From CAZWLY01 sp964634465 (GTDB lineage Bacteria; Desulfobacterota; Desulfarculia; G963662305): DNA of 64,000 bases. The notes below the pieces were generated by a model, which worked only from the letters and a program-made list of their open reading frames with translations, had not been told where the DNA came from and ran no database searches. The stretch covers positions 1-64,000 of the forward strand of contig CAZWLY010000009.1 of the NCBI GenBank assembly GCA_964634465.1, given 5' to 3'. This document shows, piece after piece, positions 39,332 through 46,547 of this stretch (position 1 is its first letter; each line of letters begins with the position of its first letter). Made by a program: the position numbers and the translations under genes.

Positions 39332-39359
39332 TTGCCCTTCAATCCAACCTGAAGGGCAA
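39332..39359 (-). terminator. Terminator hairpin overlapping the Nudix stop codon
   Basis: TTGCCCTTCA and TGAAGGGCAA form a perfect 10-bp stem with an 8-base loop. A second stem (GGCCCG/CGGGCC) lies at 39300-39318. Together they separate the Nudix gene from the acyl-CoA dehydrogenase promoter region. Confidence 0.6.
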
Positions 39360-40145
39360 CCAGCGGCCGTCGAGGTGGACCAGGCGGCTGGCCTGGCCGG
39401 CCGGGCAGGGTCGAGCCTCGTTTTGAGGCGCGCCGGCGGCGTAATCGCCGTCCCAGGGCAAGAGAATCACCCGCCTTGAGCCGTCGGACCAGAGTATCGG
39501 TTGAACCGGCTCGAGGTTGGCGGGCCGGTTCAAAAGCGCTTCCAGGGATTCGGCCTCGGCCAGCTCGCCCAGGAGACGGACCTGGGGCGGGGCCAGGCCG
39601 ACGCCGGCCGTTTGGTTCTCTTCCAGCGCCCTGTGGGGCGTAAGCCAGACGCCCTGGCTGGTCTCGGCGTCATCGCTTGTCGCCGTTTGGCCTCGGGGCA
39701 TGCGAGCCAGGTAGAAGGTGGTGTCGAAACGCTTGGGCCGGGCGAGGGGGGTGATCCAGCGGGCGAAGGGGATCAGCGCGCCGAGGTCGGGGCTCAAACC
39801 CAGCCCGGCCAGGGCTTCGGTCAGTCCGCTTTGGCCCGAGAGCAGGGCCTGCCGGGCCTCGTCCCGCCCGGCGGCGGGCAAAGCGGCGACGGCGGCCGGA
39901 TCGTCGGCCAGAATCACCCCGGCCTCCTCCCACAGCTCCCTCAGGGCGCAGCGTTTCAACCCGCCTTTTTCGGGCCGGCCGTCGGACGGCTCCAGCGCGC
40001 CGCCGGGAAAGACGAACCGGCCGGGCATGAACTTGCTCTTCTCGTTGCGTTTGAGGAGATAGACGGCGAAGGGCTCGTTAGGCGCTTCGAGTTTCTTGAG
40101 CAGGATGACCGAGGCCGACGGGCGGGGCGGGGCGAGTTGGGACAT
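39339..40145 (-). CDS. Nudix hydrolase (NUDT19/NUDT7-like)
   Basis: The 268-residue protein has a Nudix box in which GGALEPSDGRPEKGGLK is followed by the catalytic RELWEEAGV. The spacing between the glycine part and REUXEEXGU is longer than usual, as in acyl-CoA/CoA-pyrophosphatase-like NUDT19 proteins. It probably hydrolyses a nucleotide or CoA derivative. AGAGGAG is placed before the ATG; the open frame upstream of it lacks protein-like features. Confidence 0.8.
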   Translation of the reverse strand: MSQLAPPRPSASVILLKKLEAPNEPFAVYLLKRNEKSKFMPGRFVFPGGALEPSDGRPEKGGLKRCALRELWEEAGVILADDPAAVAALPAAGRDEARQALLSGQSGLTEALAGLGLSPDLGALIPFARWITPLARPKRFDTTFYLARMPRGQTATSDDAETSQGVWLTPHRALEENQTAGVGLAPPQVRLLGELAEAESLEALLNRPANLEPVQPILWSDGSRRVILLPWDGDYAAGAPQNEARPCPAGQASRLVHLDGRWLPFRLD

Positions 40146-40372
40146 GACTCCTCTCCGTGGAAATGGACTCCGACAATCATGGACCCGCGGCGAGGTCAAG
40201 TCAACGCCGGTCGTTTGATGGACCGGCCCCCCGAGGACGATCCCCGGGGGGCCCCATCCGGAGGTAGGCTCGAGCATCCCCGGCATGCCGGACCGGGGCG
40301 CGAGCGCCAATCAAGACCAACGTCCCCGCCTGCTCGGGCTGGGCCGGACGCCTCGAAATCGGTCGGCCGGGC

Positions 40373-41905
40373 TTACGGCGGCGCGTCATCTTCACTGCCC
40401 GGCAGGACGACCCTGAACCTGGCCCCCTGGCCGGGGTGGCTGTCCACCAGGATATCGCCGCCGTGATCCCGGACGATGCCGTAGACCATGGCCAGACCCA
40501 GGCCGACGCCCTTGCCCTTGCCCTTGGTGGTGAAGAACGGCTCGAAGATACGGGGCAGGATTTCGGGTTCGATGCCCTGGCCCGTGTCGGCCACCTCCAA
40601 CCAGACCCGACCCGTATCGGCCTCACGGCCGCCGCTGATGGTCAGCCGGCCGCCCTGGGGCATGGCCTCCATGGCGTTGAAGACCAAATTGATCAGAACC
40701 TGTTGGATCTGGGTGTAATCACCCCGGACATTGAGCGCCCCATCGCCCAGTTCGAGGGCCAACTCCAAGTTGTCGAGTTCCATCTTGTGCTTGGTCAGGG
40801 CGACGATCTTGTCCACGACCTCCCTTAGGTCGAAGGCCTTTGTTTCGTGATCGGTCTGCCGGGCGAAGGAGAGCAGGTTGCCCACGATCTTGGCGCTGCG
40901 CTCCGCCTCGGCCAGGCTCAAGTCCAGGTAGCGATCGAACTCTTGCAATTCATCGGGCCCGACCTTGCCTTCCCTGATGGAAGTCAGGATGAGCTTGGTG
41001 AAGTTGATGATCGCCGAGATCGGATTGTTGATCTCGTGGGCGACCGAGGCGACCATCTTGCCCAGCGAGATGAGCTTGTCCTCCTGAACCGCCCGGGCCA
41101 AGTCATCCTTGAGTTCGGCGGTCCGTCGTTCGAGATGGGCGTCGACCTCGTCGGTGATGTCCCGATTGATCTCCAGCACCTGAAAGATCTGGCCCTGGGC
41201 GTCGTAGAGCGGGTAGGTGGACACGTCGTAGAAGCGGCTGGAGCCGTCGGCGGCGATGTGTTCGTGTATGGCGTGGGCCGACTTGCCGGTCTCCAGCGTC
41301 TGCCTGAAGGGGCAGGGCGCATCGGGCGGATCGCAGGGGGCGATGGCCCGATGGGAGATCTGGAAACAGTAACGGGTGAGGGCCTCCTCCCTACTCAGGC
41401 CCGACCTGGCCAGGGCGACGTCGTTGATATCGACGATGCGATAGTCGCGATCGAGGACCAGCACGTCCTCGCTGACGGCGGCGATGACCGCCTTGGCGAT
41501 CGATCGGGCGGTGAGGGTTTCGGTCTCCCGACGCTCCAGTTCCTGGCCGAATCTGACCACGTCGTGAAACAGGCGCGAGGCGGTGTAGTCCAGCACCCGG
41601 ACCGTCTCCGGCTTGGCGGAGGCCAGGTTGTGGAGGAGCTGTTCGTTGCCGGTCAGCTCGATGATCAGGTCCAGGTCTTCGATCTCCAGGAGGCGGTGGT
41701 AGTCGTCGGTGGTGAAGACGCCTTTCTCCTGGGCGTACTTGAACCCCGCCGCCTCGGGGTTGATGTCGGCCACGCCGACGATCGTCGCCCGGATGTTCTC
41801 CAGGCGGTCGGACTCCAGCATCTTCATCATCCGCAGGCAGCGCTCCCCGCCGCCGACCACGGCTATCTTGAGCACGGGCCGCGACGATGTCCGATGCTTT
41901 GTCAT
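40373..41905 (-). CDS. Rossmann-PAS-histidine kinase fusion
   Basis: The 510-residue soluble kinase begins with an oxidoreductase-like Rossmann segment (residues 12-100, KIAVVGGGERCLRMM, then ATIVGVADINPEAAGFKYAQ). A PAS domain (about 150-265, DRDYRIVDIND), a HisKA domain with AHEINNP (His near residue 290) and an ATPase domain with ADTGQGI and GLGLAMV follow. There is no transmembrane segment. The first domain resembles NAD(P)-binding folds, so it could sense a pyridine nucleotide. It lies 82 bases after the NifX gene, with a hairpin between, and has no response regulator next to it. Confidence 0.8.
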   Translation of the reverse strand: MTKHRTSSRPVLKIAVVGGGERCLRMMKMLESDRLENIRATIVGVADINPEAAGFKYAQEKGVFTTDDYHRLLEIEDLDLIIELTGNEQLLHNLASAKPETVRVLDYTASRLFHDVVRFGQELERRETETLTARSIAKAVIAAVSEDVLVLDRDYRIVDINDVALARSGLSREEALTRYCFQISHRAIAPCDPPDAPCPFRQTLETGKSAHAIHEHIAADGSSRFYDVSTYPLYDAQGQIFQVLEINRDITDEVDAHLERRTAELKDDLARAVQEDKLISLGKMVASVAHEINNPISAIINFTKLILTSIREGKVGPDELQEFDRYLDLSLAEAERSAKIVGNLLSFARQTDHETKAFDLREVVDKIVALTKHKMELDNLELALELGDGALNVRGDYTQIQQVLINLVFNAMEAMPQGGRLTISGGREADTGRVWLEVADTGQGIEPEILPRIFEPFFTTKGKGKGVGLGLAMVYGIVRDHGGDILVDSHPGQGARFRVVLPGSEDDAPP

Positions 41906-41930
41906 TCCCCGCCTCCCCCGGCCGGGCGGC

Positions 41931-41964
41931 GGGACCGGGGGCGAAGCCGATCACCCCCGACCCC
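41931..41964 (-). terminator. Hairpin between the NifX-like gene and the histidine kinase
   Basis: On the minus strand GGGGTCGGGGG pairs with CCCCCGGTCCC (two G-U pairs) around a 12-base loop. It has no T-run. It may act as an attenuator or partial terminator. Confidence 0.4.
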
Positions 41965-41987
41965 GGCCGGGCCGTCTCTCGGTCGGG

Positions 41988-42401
41988 TTAGTGTTCGTGG
42001 CTGCCGCAGCCGCCCGGACCGCTCCCCTGGGCGGAGCCGCCGCAGGTGTGGTTCTGGGTGAACTGCTGGAGCTCTCCCTCGACCAGCGCAGCCACGGCCT
42101 GACCGACATTGGCTGCGCCACCATGGTAGTATACCTCGATCCCCGCCGAGTTGAAGCCTATCAGGGGGCGCAGGCCCATGCCGCCGGCGATCAAGACCTT
42201 GGCTCCCTGCTGGGCCAGGTAGTTGACCGGCGCCAGGCAGCCGCCCTGCTGGTGGGGCGGGTTGGGCACGGCCTTGACCTCCTTGATCTCCCCGTCTTCC
42301 AGGCGGACCAGAGTGAATATGTCGCAGTGGCCGAAGTGGGCCGACAGGTTGGCCTCGAGGCCGCCGGGCGCTTCGGACGGAATGGCTACGATGGCGTTCA
42401 T
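41988..42401 (-). CDS. NifX/NifB-family iron-molybdenum cluster-binding protein
   Basis: The 137-residue protein begins MNAIVAIPSEAPGGLEANLS. It carries the dinitrogenase iron-molybdenum cofactor/ORP-type fold with HFGHCDIFTLV and a C-terminal VGQAVAALVEGELQQF segment. The tail ends with Cys, Gly and His residues (HTCGG, GGCGSHEH), which may bind metal. Proteins of this family bind Fe-S, Fe-Mo or Mo-Cu clusters. It is the downstream member of the ATPase-NifX operon. Confidence 0.85.
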   Translation of the reverse strand: MNAIVAIPSEAPGGLEANLSAHFGHCDIFTLVRLEDGEIKEVKAVPNPPHQQGGCLAPVNYLAQQGAKVLIAGGMGLRPLIGFNSAGIEVYYHGGAANVGQAVAALVEGELQQFTQNHTCGGSAQGSGPGGCGSHEH

Positions 42402-42472
42402 GGAATAAGTTCCCCTTCTCGATTCTTTGGGCCGGCCGCCGATCGTCAGCGGTCGGGTCTGTCGCCGCCTGG

Positions 42473-43357
42473 TCAGGCGGCCTGTTTGAGCCGGGCCAGC
42501 GCCAGGATGTCGTCCCAGGCCCGGCCGACCAACTCGGCCAGGCCGCCCGGTCGATATTCGGTGATGACCCGGCCGGCGAGCATGGCCTCGGTCACGATCG
42601 GGTCGAAGGGCAGCCTGGCCAGAATCCTCAGCCCGCGCCGGGTCGCGAGGCGCTCGATGGCCTCGCTTCCGGCCGGGTTCAAATCCGCCTTGTTGATGAC
42701 CACCCCGGCCGGGATGTGGAAATGATCGGCCAGGTCGGCCACCCGCTCCAGGTCGTGGCGGCCGGACGGGGTCGGCTCGGTGACGATCACCGCCAGGTCG
42801 GCGCCGGTCAGCGAAGAGATGACCGGGCAGCCGATGCCGGGCGAACCATCGGCCAGGATCAGTTCCAACCCCCGCTCGGCGGCCAGTTCCTTGGCCCGCC
42901 GCCTGAGCAGAGAGATCAGCAGGCCGGAGTTTTCCTGGCCCGGGAAAAGCTGGGCGTGGACCATCGGCCCGAACCTCGTCTCCGAGACATACCATCGGCC
43001 GCAGTGGCGAATCGGAAAGTCGATGGCCTGGGCCGGGCAGAAATGGACGCATACCCCGCAGCCCTCGCAGTCGATCGACCTGACCGTCGGTCCGCCGGCG
43101 TCGCGGCCGATGGCCCCGAAGCGGCACAGCTCGGCGCACAGGCCGCAGTCGTCACACCTGTCCTGATCGATGAGAGCCACGTGGCCGGCGTGGAAATCTT
43201 CTTCGTGAACCGGCTCCGGCTGGAGCAAGAGGTGCAGATCGGGAGCGTCCACGTCCAGGTCGCAAACGAGATGTTCTCCGGCCAGGGCGGCGAAGGCCCC
43301 GGTCAGCGAGGTCTTGCCCGTGCCGCCCTTGCCGCTCAGGACGACGATCTCAAGCAC
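42473..43357 (-). CDS. MinD/Mrp-type ATPase with internal ferredoxin domain (second of pair)
   Basis: The 294-residue protein has the deviant Walker A SGKGGTGKTS near the N-terminus and an inserted 2[4Fe-4S] ferredoxin (CDDCGLCAELCRFGAI, then CEGCGVCVHFCPAQAI). The Mrp-like nucleotide-binding body has ADGSPGIGCPV as a switch II-like element. It has the same architecture as the upstream gene but is not identical, so the pair may form a heterodimer. The GTG start has GGGAGG upstream and overlaps the end of the first ATPase gene by eight bases. Confidence 0.86.
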   Translation of the reverse strand: MLEIVVLSGKGGTGKTSLTGAFAALAGEHLVCDLDVDAPDLHLLLQPEPVHEEDFHAGHVALIDQDRCDDCGLCAELCRFGAIGRDAGGPTVRSIDCEGCGVCVHFCPAQAIDFPIRHCGRWYVSETRFGPMVHAQLFPGQENSGLLISLLRRRAKELAAERGLELILADGSPGIGCPVISSLTGADLAVIVTEPTPSGRHDLERVADLADHFHIPAGVVINKADLNPAGSEAIERLATRRGLRILARLPFDPIVTEAMLAGRVITEYRPGGLAELVGRAWDDILALARLKQAA

Positions 43358-44225
43358 TTTCAGCCTCCCGGTCCGTCTGGACCAACTCGACGATTCGCGC
43401 CGCCAGATCGCTGAACAACTTGGCGTAGCCCGGCCGGGCCTGGGCGATGATCCGGCCGTCGGCGTAGGCTTCGGCCGCGGCCCGATCGAACGGGATCTCG
43501 GCCAGGATGGGCAGTCCCGCCGCCCGGCAGTAGGTCGCCAGGGCGTCATCGCCCAGTCCGGCCCGATTGACGACCACGGCCATCGGCTTTTCCAGTTGAG
43601 CAAAGGCCTGTCGGGCCAGGCGGAGATCGAACAGGCCGAAGGGGGTCGGCTCGGTGACCAGCACGATGGCGTCCGCCCCTTCGACGGCGTTCATGGCCGG
43701 ACACGACGTTCCCGGCGGGGCGTCGATGATGACGTCGCTCGGCTCTTGGGCCTGCAATTCGTCCAGCTTGGCCCTGACCCGGCGCATCAAGGGCGGGCTC
43801 ATGGCCTCGCCGATCCTGAGTCGGCCCATGACAAAGCCGATCCGGCCGGCTCGGCCCCACAGGACCTCGCCCAGTTCGCGGGCGCCGGGAGTCAGGGCGC
43901 CTTCCGGGCAGACGGCCAGGCAGCCGCCGCAGCCGTGGCACATCTCCGGGAAGAGGAGCAGGGTTTCGCCCAGAAGGCTGATCGCCTTGAACTGGCAGAT
44001 CTCGACGCAGGCCCGGCAGGCGGTGCACTTGGTCTCGTCGGCCGTGGGCGTCTCGAGCACGGCGGAGCGCCGGCCGGTGATCTCGGGCTTCAGGAAGAGG
44101 TGAAGATTCGGTTCTTCCACGTCCAGGTCCACCACCGTTACCGGCCCGTCCCAGACATGGGCCAGGGACGAGGCCACGGTGGTCTTGCCCGTGCCGCCCT
44201 TGCCGCTGGCGACGGCGATCACCAT
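43350..44225 (-). CDS. MinD/Mrp-type ATPase with internal ferredoxin domain (first of pair)
   Basis: The 291-residue protein has Walker A SGKGGTGKTT and two ferredoxin cysteine motifs (CTACRACVEICQFKAI, then CHGCGGCLAVCPEGAL). The Mrp-like body has the switch element DAPPGTSCP. It is a MinD-type ATPase with a redox cluster inserted after the P-loop, as in the orange-protein (ORP) gene clusters of Desulfovibrio. The start overlaps the end of the DUF134-NifX gene. It probably works with the next ATPase on metal-cluster assembly or positioning. Confidence 0.86.
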   Translation of the reverse strand: MVIAVASGKGGTGKTTVASSLAHVWDGPVTVVDLDVEEPNLHLFLKPEITGRRSAVLETPTADETKCTACRACVEICQFKAISLLGETLLLFPEMCHGCGGCLAVCPEGALTPGARELGEVLWGRAGRIGFVMGRLRIGEAMSPPLMRRVRAKLDELQAQEPSDVIIDAPPGTSCPAMNAVEGADAIVLVTEPTPFGLFDLRLARQAFAQLEKPMAVVVNRAGLGDDALATYCRAAGLPILAEIPFDRAAAEAYADGRIIAQARPGYAKLFSDLAARIVELVQTDREAESA

Positions 44226-45124
44226 CGGCCTTGGCCTCCACCACCGCCGGCTCGGCCTCCACCGCCGCCGCCTCGGCCTCCACCGCCGCCCCCTCGGCCG
44301 CCGCCGCCGGCCCGGCCGCCGCCGCCGGCTCGGCCTCCACCGCCGCCGGGGCGGTTGGGACGGTCGGCCAGTTCGATCTGACCGGTCTTGAATCGCTCCA
44401 CCGCCTGGCGGACGGTCATCCCGGTCAGGTTCTGGCCGACCTTGATTCCGGCCGCGGCCAGGGCGTCGAAGGCCTTGGGACCGACGAAACCGGTCAATAC
44501 GACCTTGGCCCCGGTCCCGGCCACCATCTCGGCGGCCTGGATGCCGGCGCCCTGGGGGCGCACGGCCGCGGAGCCGTTGTCCACGTATTCAAAGGCCATG
44601 GTTTCCGGATCGACGACCACAAAGCCAGCCGCCCGGCCAAAGCGTTCATCTATCTGGTCATCCAGGGTCGGCCCCTGGCTGCTGACGGCTATCTTGTCCA
44701 CGCTTGCTTCCTCCTTCTTGTCGGCGGCCGCGGCCGCCGCCCGATCCGTTCGGGAGCCGCGCCGGGCGGGCGACTCGATGCAGGCCTTCCCTTCACCGGC
44801 GGCGCGGGTCTCGGCGCTGGGCCGACCCTGGCCGCGCAACACAAAGTGGCCGCCCTCGATTCTGAGCGCCAACCCCTCCACCACCGCCCGGGCCACCGCT
44901 TTGCGGGCCGCGGCCAGGACCCGGCCGAAGGTCTGGCGGGAGACGTTCATTCTCAGTGAGGCCTCGTCCTGGTTGAGCCCTTCGATCTCGACCAAGCGCA
45001 GCGCCTCGAAGCCCTCCAAGGGCAGGGTGACCTCGTCCAGGTTCCTTATCGGCACGCCCCGGGGCTTGAAGTAGTCCACTTCGGGCAGGGCGTCGACCAG
45101 TCTGCATACCGGCGGTCTGGGCAT
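44219..45124 (-). CDS. DUF134-NifX fusion protein with Gly/Arg tail
   Basis: The 301-residue protein has three parts. First is an N-terminal DUF134 winged-helix-like DNA-binding region (residues 1-100, LNQDEASLRMNVSRQTFGRV). Second is a NifX/dinitrogenase cofactor-type domain (about 140-250, DDQIDERFGRAAGFVVVDP). Third is a 45-residue tail of GGGGR/GGGGGGR repeats. The fusion would put a DNA-binding domain onto a metal-cluster sensor domain. It is the first gene of the operon and lies directly behind two palindromes. Confidence 0.82.
   Translation of the reverse strand: MPRPPVCRLVDALPEVDYFKPRGVPIRNLDEVTLPLEGFEALRLVEIEGLNQDEASLRMNVSRQTFGRVLAAARKAVARAVVEGLALRIEGGHFVLRGQGRPSAETRAAGEGKACIESPARRGSRTDRAAAAAADKKEEASVDKIAVSSQGPTLDDQIDERFGRAAGFVVVDPETMAFEYVDNGSAAVRPQGAGIQAAEMVAGTGAKVVLTGFVGPKAFDALAAAGIKVGQNLTGMTVRQAVERFKTGQIELADRPNRPGGGGGRAGGGGRAGGGGRGGGGGGRGGGGGGRAGGGGGQGRW
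44222..44360. repeat. Low-complexity Gly/Arg repeat at the end of the fusion gene
   Basis: On the plus strand the DNA is a series of CCGCCGCC/CGGCCTCCA units coding, on the minus strand, for a GGGGGR-type tail. The repeats are imperfect, GC-rich and slip-prone. Tail length probably varies between strains, and assembly errors here are possible. Confidence 0.7.
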
Positions 45125-45138
45125 TCGGTCTCCCTAAG

Positions 45139-45158
45139 TAATGAGCCTATGCTCATTA
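45139..45158 (-). promoter_or_regulatory. DUF134-A operator, proximal
   Basis: A perfect inverted repeat TAATGAGC-N4-GCTCATTA (20 bases) overlaps the -10 region and start site of the DUF134-NifX promoter. It begins 15 bases before the start codon. Confidence 0.7.
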
Positions 45159-45159
45159 T

Positions 45160-45187
45160 ATTCTAATCCTCGTCTGAGCCAGGTCAA
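45160..45187 (-). promoter_or_regulatory. Promoter of the DUF134-NifX operon
   Basis: On the minus strand TTGACC, a 16-base spacer, then TAGAAT. Operators lie at both ends of the hexamer pair. An alternative -10 TATAAT overlaps the proximal operator. Confidence 0.65.
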
Positions 45188-45196
45188 GGAAAATAA

Positions 45197-45210
45197 TGAG
45201 CCTGTGCTCA
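45197..45210 (-). promoter_or_regulatory. DUF134-A operator, distal
   Basis: TGAGC-N4-GCTCA repeats the core of the proximal operator and lies just upstream of the -35 element. The 5' flank TAA is also kept on one side. Confidence 0.65.
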
Positions 45211-45489
45211 AAAACTTGAGAGCTTCTCGCCGCGGTCAAAACAAAGACGGCGTTATAATCCGGCATAACGGTGAACGAGGGCTGAAAACGCGGTCGATCG
45301 GAAAGATTGTTTGCGGGCTGATCGGCCGTCCTTTGGCCTCGTGTCTCTTTTGGCCGGTTCAAACCGGGTCGGCCGCGGTTGCGACGGCGGGTCGGGAGCG
45401 CTCGATCAAAGCCGCTGCCGACCCGGCCGTCGATTCGGCCGACCACCGTTTACGGTCGGCTTACTTCAAAAGACTCTTCCCCGGTCCGC
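45211..45489. other. Intergenic region between DUF5320 gene and DUF134-A operators
   Basis: About 280 bases with no supported gene or tRNA. Several short repeats of CGGTCGGCC/GGCCGACC occur and could form a weak terminator for the DUF5320 transcript, which enters from the right. Nothing else was found. Confidence 0.4.
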
Positions 45490-45816
45490 TCAGTCCTGTT
45501 CCTGGTCCGACTCCGGGCCGTCCATTTCCGCCAATCTGGCCTCGATGGCCTCCAATCGGGCCCGCACCTGGGCGGCGAGAGCGGTCAAGGTCGATTTGTC
45601 CTCGGGCCAGGGCGGGCCGACGGGTCCGAAACCCCGGCCGCGCCAACCCGATCCAAAGCCGCGGCCAAAGCCGCACCAGCGGCCAAAACCGCCGCCCCGG
45701 CCCCGGCCGTAGCCAAGGCCGGCTCCGCTTGCGCCTCGATAACCGGTGCACCGACCCGCGGCCCACCCGGTCATCGGTCCGGCTCCCCAAGGACCTGTTC
45801 TGTCGAAGCCTGGCAT
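45490..45816 (-). CDS. DUF5320 domain-containing small protein
   Basis: The 108-residue protein starts MPGFDRTGPWGAGPMTGWAA, the diagnostic DUF5320 opening. A Gly/Arg/Trp-rich middle and a short acidic coiled-coil end (ALAAQVRARLEAIEARLAEM) follow. Function is unknown, but DUF5320 genes are often linked with NifX/ORP-type clusters. AGGAGG lies 5 bases before the ATG. It is 55 bases downstream of the second DUF134 gene on the same strand. Confidence 0.82.
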   Translation of the reverse strand: MPGFDRTGPWGAGPMTGWAAGRCTGYRGASGAGLGYGRGRGGGFGRWCGFGRGFGSGWRGRGFGPVGPPWPEDKSTLTALAAQVRARLEAIEARLAEMDGPESDQEQD

Positions 45817-45871
45817 ACTCACCTCCTGTTGCCTGTTTGTCTGTCTATCGTTCGACCCGGCCTGGCCGGGA

Positions 45872-46231
45872 TCAAACCCGTCCGCCTGGACCGCCCCGAC
45901 CTCGGCCGCGCCGCCTGCGACCGCCGCCGCGGCCCGGTCCGACCAGTCGAAAGCAGCCGCCTTCGATGCGCAACGCCCAGCCGTTGGTCAACGCCCGGGC
46001 CACCGTGGTCCGGGCCTCAGCCAGAACCCGGGAGAAGGTCGGCCGGGAGACGCCCATCATTTCGGCGGCGGTCTGATGGTCCAGGCCTTGGCCGTCGGCC
46101 AGGCGCAACGCCTCCAACCCCTCCACGGGCAGGGTCAACTCCTTCAATCCGGCCAGCGGCACGCCCTGGGGCTTGTAATAACCGACCGCCGGATGGCTCT
46201 GAACCAGTCTGTTCTTCCTCGGTCGAGGCAA
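45872..46231 (-). CDS. Stand-alone DUF134 DNA-binding protein
   Basis: The 119-residue protein has the DUF134 opening (VGYYKPQGVPLAGLKELTL) and helix-turn-helix (DHQTAAEMMGVSRPTFSRV), followed by a short arginine/glycine-rich tail. It is a paralogue of the N-terminal part of the fusion gene but lacks the NifX domain. The TTG start is preceded by GGGGGA. Its own palindromes differ from those ahead of the fusion gene, so it should control a different set of sites. Confidence 0.83.
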   Translation of the reverse strand: MPRPRKNRLVQSHPAVGYYKPQGVPLAGLKELTLPVEGLEALRLADGQGLDHQTAAEMMGVSRPTFSRVLAEARTTVARALTNGWALRIEGGCFRLVGPGRGGGRRRRGRGRGGPGGRV

Positions 46232-46249
46232 ATCGTCCCCCAGATCGTT

Positions 46250-46265
46250 TTGAACCTACGTTCAA
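46250..46265 (-). promoter_or_regulatory. DUF134-B operator, proximal
   Basis: A perfect inverted repeat TTGAAC-N4-GTTCAA (16 bases), immediately at the -10 element of the stand-alone DUF134 promoter. Confidence 0.7.
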
Positions 46266-46291
46266 TATAAACCAGTCCGGCCGCTCGTCAA
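46264..46291 (-). promoter_or_regulatory. Promoter of the DUF134-DUF5320 operon
   Basis: On the minus strand TTGACG, a 16-base spacer and TATATT. The same spacing and the same operator placement as the other DUF134 promoter are kept. Confidence 0.68.
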
Positions 46292-46300
46292 GAAAAATAA

Positions 46301-46314
46301 TGAACATAGGTTCA
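46301..46314 (-). promoter_or_regulatory. DUF134-B operator, distal
   Basis: TGAAC-N4-GTTCA lies 10 bases upstream of the -35 element. It has the same core half-site as the proximal site. Confidence 0.65.
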
Positions 46315-46547
46315 AAATAGCCGTCCGTGCGGCTGGGCTCGAAATCACCGCCCGCCCGTCTTTTTTCGAGCCGTCTCCGGAACGCGTCTCCGGCCGTTCG
46401 GCGGTGCGGGCCGATCGGCCCGACAGAGGGCAAAAAGGGCGGGCCAATCCTGCCGCGACATGATATTCTGGGCGACCGAGAGACCGGAGAAGACCGGTCC
46501 GGCCCCGGCCCTAAGCGGGCCGGGAGCGACTCGACGAGGAGAAGGGG

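Noticed and set aside
44222..44360. Repeat array that could be mistaken for CRISPR
   Set aside because: The units are 6-15 bases, have no spacers and lie in frame as a Gly/Arg tail of a coding sequence.
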